In this document: positions 63,064 through 64,000 of the stretch, piece by piece
Layout of the letters: every line of letters starts with the position of its first letter
Numbering within the stretch: position 1 is the stretch's first letter
Origin: Geobacter argillaceus
GTDB lineage: Bacteria; Desulfobacterota; Desulfuromonadia; Geobacterales; DSM-12255
Reading direction: 5' to 3'
Assembly (NCBI RefSeq): GCF_007830735.1
Contig: NZ_VLLN01000004.1
Location: 186,001 to 250,000 of the forward strand
Length of the DNA: 64,000 nucleotides
Notes under the pieces: model-generated
What the model was told of the DNA's origin: nothing
What the model saw: only the letters and a program-made list of their open reading frames with translations
The model's database searches: none
Translations under genes and position numbers: made by a program

Positions 63064-63912
63064 ATGATTGCAGGCGTAGTTATCCTCTACAACCCGGAAG
63101 ATGAAGTCATCGAGAACATTCGATGTTGTGCGGATCAGGTCGAGACCCTTTTCGTCATTGACAATTCCGCCAGCATAAACATTGACCTGATCGAGCGCAT
63201 AAAGAAAATAGAGCAGGTGCGCTATCTATGGAATGAGAGGAACCTGGGTCTGGCCACGGCCTTGAACATGGGGGCAGCAAAGGCCATTGAGCACGGCAGT
63301 GACTATCTGCTGACCATGGACCAGGACAGCAGGCCGGCCCCGGACATGGTGGCCCGGATGCTGGACTGTCTGGAGACCTACGACGCGGCAACGGTCGGGA
63401 TCGTCTCTCCGTGCCACATGATCAGGAACATGCCTTGCCAGGGGGGGGGGGGATGCCGCGAGGTGCTGGTCGCCATGACCTCCGGGAACCTGCTGAACTT
63501 GGAACTCTACCAGAGGGTGGGGCCGTTCATGGACGAGCTCTTCATCGACTACATCGACCACGAATACTGCCTGAGGCTCCGCCGGCAGGGTTTCAGGGTG
63601 GTAGAGGCGCCGGCGGCCATCCTGGAGCACGGCCTCGGCCATACGGTGACCAGGGATTTCGGCATCAAGCGGTTCTCCGTCACCAATCACTCCCCGTTCA
63701 GAAGGTATTTCATGACCAGGAACCGGTTCTCTGTCATGGACAGGTACAGGGAGGAGTTTCCGGAGTATTGCCGGCAGCAGCAGCGGGCCTTTTTCGACGA
63801 ACTGGCCGGCATCCTCTTCTTCGAGCGACAGAAGTTGAAAAAGTTTCGCATGGTCCTTAAAGGGTATTTGGACTATAAAAGGGGCGTGATGGGCGGGGGG
63901 ATCGCCTCCTGA
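63064..63912 (+). CDS. Rhamnosyltransferase-like family 2 glycosyltransferase with a poly-G tract
   Basis: 282 residues. MIAGVVILYNPEDEV opening, LWNERNLGLATALNMGA, LTMDQDSRPAPDM (the DxDS metal site) and DHEYCLRLRRQGFRVVE, as in RfbF/WbbL-type rhamnosyltransferases. A run of 12 G at 63441-63452 encodes four Gly (residues about 128-131) in the middle of the catalytic domain. Slippage of one base would truncate it, so expression may be phase-variable. Back to GC-rich composition after the AT-rich pair. Confidence 0.85.
   Translation: MIAGVVILYNPEDEVIENIRCCADQVETLFVIDNSASINIDLIERIKKIEQVRYLWNERNLGLATALNMGAAKAIEHGSDYLLTMDQDSRPAPDMVARMLDCLETYDAATVGIVSPCHMIRNMPCQGGGGCREVLVAMTSGNLLNLELYQRVGPFMDELFIDYIDHEYCLRLRRQGFRVVEAPAAILEHGLGHTVTRDFGIKRFSVTNHSPFRRYFMTRNRFSVMDRYREEFPEYCRQQQRAFFDELAGILFFERQKLKKFRMVLKGYLDYKRGVMGGGIAS
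63441..63452. repeat. Homopolymer of 12 G
   Basis: Twelve consecutive G within the glycosyltransferase reading frame. With 12 the frame is open; 11 or 13 would frameshift the last half of the protein. Confidence 0.9.
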
Positions 63913-63932
63913 CCCGGGATGGCGTGCAGGGG

Positions 63933-64000
63933 ATGGCAAAGAGAGTTGACGAGACCACGGTCGGGATATTGATACCAACCTACAACCGGCGGGAGTTCCT
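63933..64000 (+). CDS. Glycosyltransferase family 2, partial (cut by window end)
   Basis: Starts at ATG 63933 (or GTG 63924) and runs off the window. The 22 visible codons include VGILIPTYNRREF, the typical first strand of GT2 enzymes, so the polysaccharide cluster continues to the right. Confidence 0.7.
   Translation, partial: MAKRVDETTVGILIPTYNRREF

Overview
The window reads as a chromosomal segment of a Geobacter-like deltaproteobacterium (Desulfuromonadia/Geobacterales). This is inferred from GC-rich coding sequence, the block kdsB-pyrG-kdsA-kdsD-kdsC-lptCAB-rpoN-hpf-ptsN-hprK-rapZ-EIIA-ptsH-ptsI, the fur/feoB/DtxR-FeoA iron locus, a probable UGA-selenocysteine gene and abundant c-di-GMP and two-component genes. 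No rRNA, tRNA, CRISPR array, prophage or insertion sequence was recognised.

Layout. 1-413: non-coding, with three tandem 20-bp palindromes (11-70) and a hairpin terminator. 414-1016: a FrnE/DsbA-like thiol oxidoreductase interrupted by an in-frame TGA exactly at the first Cys of the CPWC site, followed by a SECIS-like hairpin. 1.1-5.2 kb: iron locus (fur, feoB, a 57-aa zinc-ribbon protein, DtxR-FeoA regulator, DUF3793 protein) with Fur boxes. 5.3-6.1 kb: HD-GYP phosphodiesterase. 6.1-11.8 kb (minus): CzcBAC-type divalent metal efflux operon. 12.2-15.5 kb: nickel ECF transporter NikMN-NikQ-NikO behind a NikR-type operator, then a cytochrome P460-like protein. 15.6-16.9 kb: degenerate EAL-HDOD protein.

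17.1-30.9 kb is one long colinear block: CMP-KDO synthesis (kdsB, kdsA, kdsD, kdsC) with pyrG supplying CTP, LPS transport (lptC, lptA, lptB), sigma-54 (rpoN), hibernation factor, and a regulatory PTS (ptsN, hprK, rapZ, a mannose-type EIIA, HPr, enzyme I). 31-39.7 kb: OmpA-like porin, DUF503, metK, a two-component pair, a nitronate monooxygenase-like flavoprotein, an ArsR-methyltransferase fusion (SahR-like) and ahcY; metK, the ArsR fusion and ahcY together make up the SAM/SAH cycle. 39.8-46.2 kb (minus): an unknown membrane-anchored protein, phoR, phoB, hflX (apparently starting at ATA) and fabI. 46.4-48.3 kb: GAF-GAF-HD-GYP protein and a small membrane protein.

48.5-64 kb is a surface polysaccharide (O-antigen/EPS) cluster: a membrane TPR protein, several glycosyltransferases, a DUF2304 protein, a MarR_EPS-like regulator with two palindromic operators, then rfbF-rfbG-C-methyltransferase-epimerase-reductase. 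That five-gene set mirrors the noviose pathway but on a CDP carrier. It is followed by a methyltransferase, a Wzx-type flippase and more family 2 glycosyltransferases. GC drops in 58.9-59.35 kb and 61-63 kb, suggesting transfer. One glycosyltransferase carries a 12-G tract that could be phase-variable.

Two families of small dispersed repeats recur at gene junctions: GTAGGGG...CCCCTAC hairpin elements and tandem GTGAnnn heptamers. Both often supply stop codons, and the heptamers sometimes also supply ribosome-binding and start sequences.
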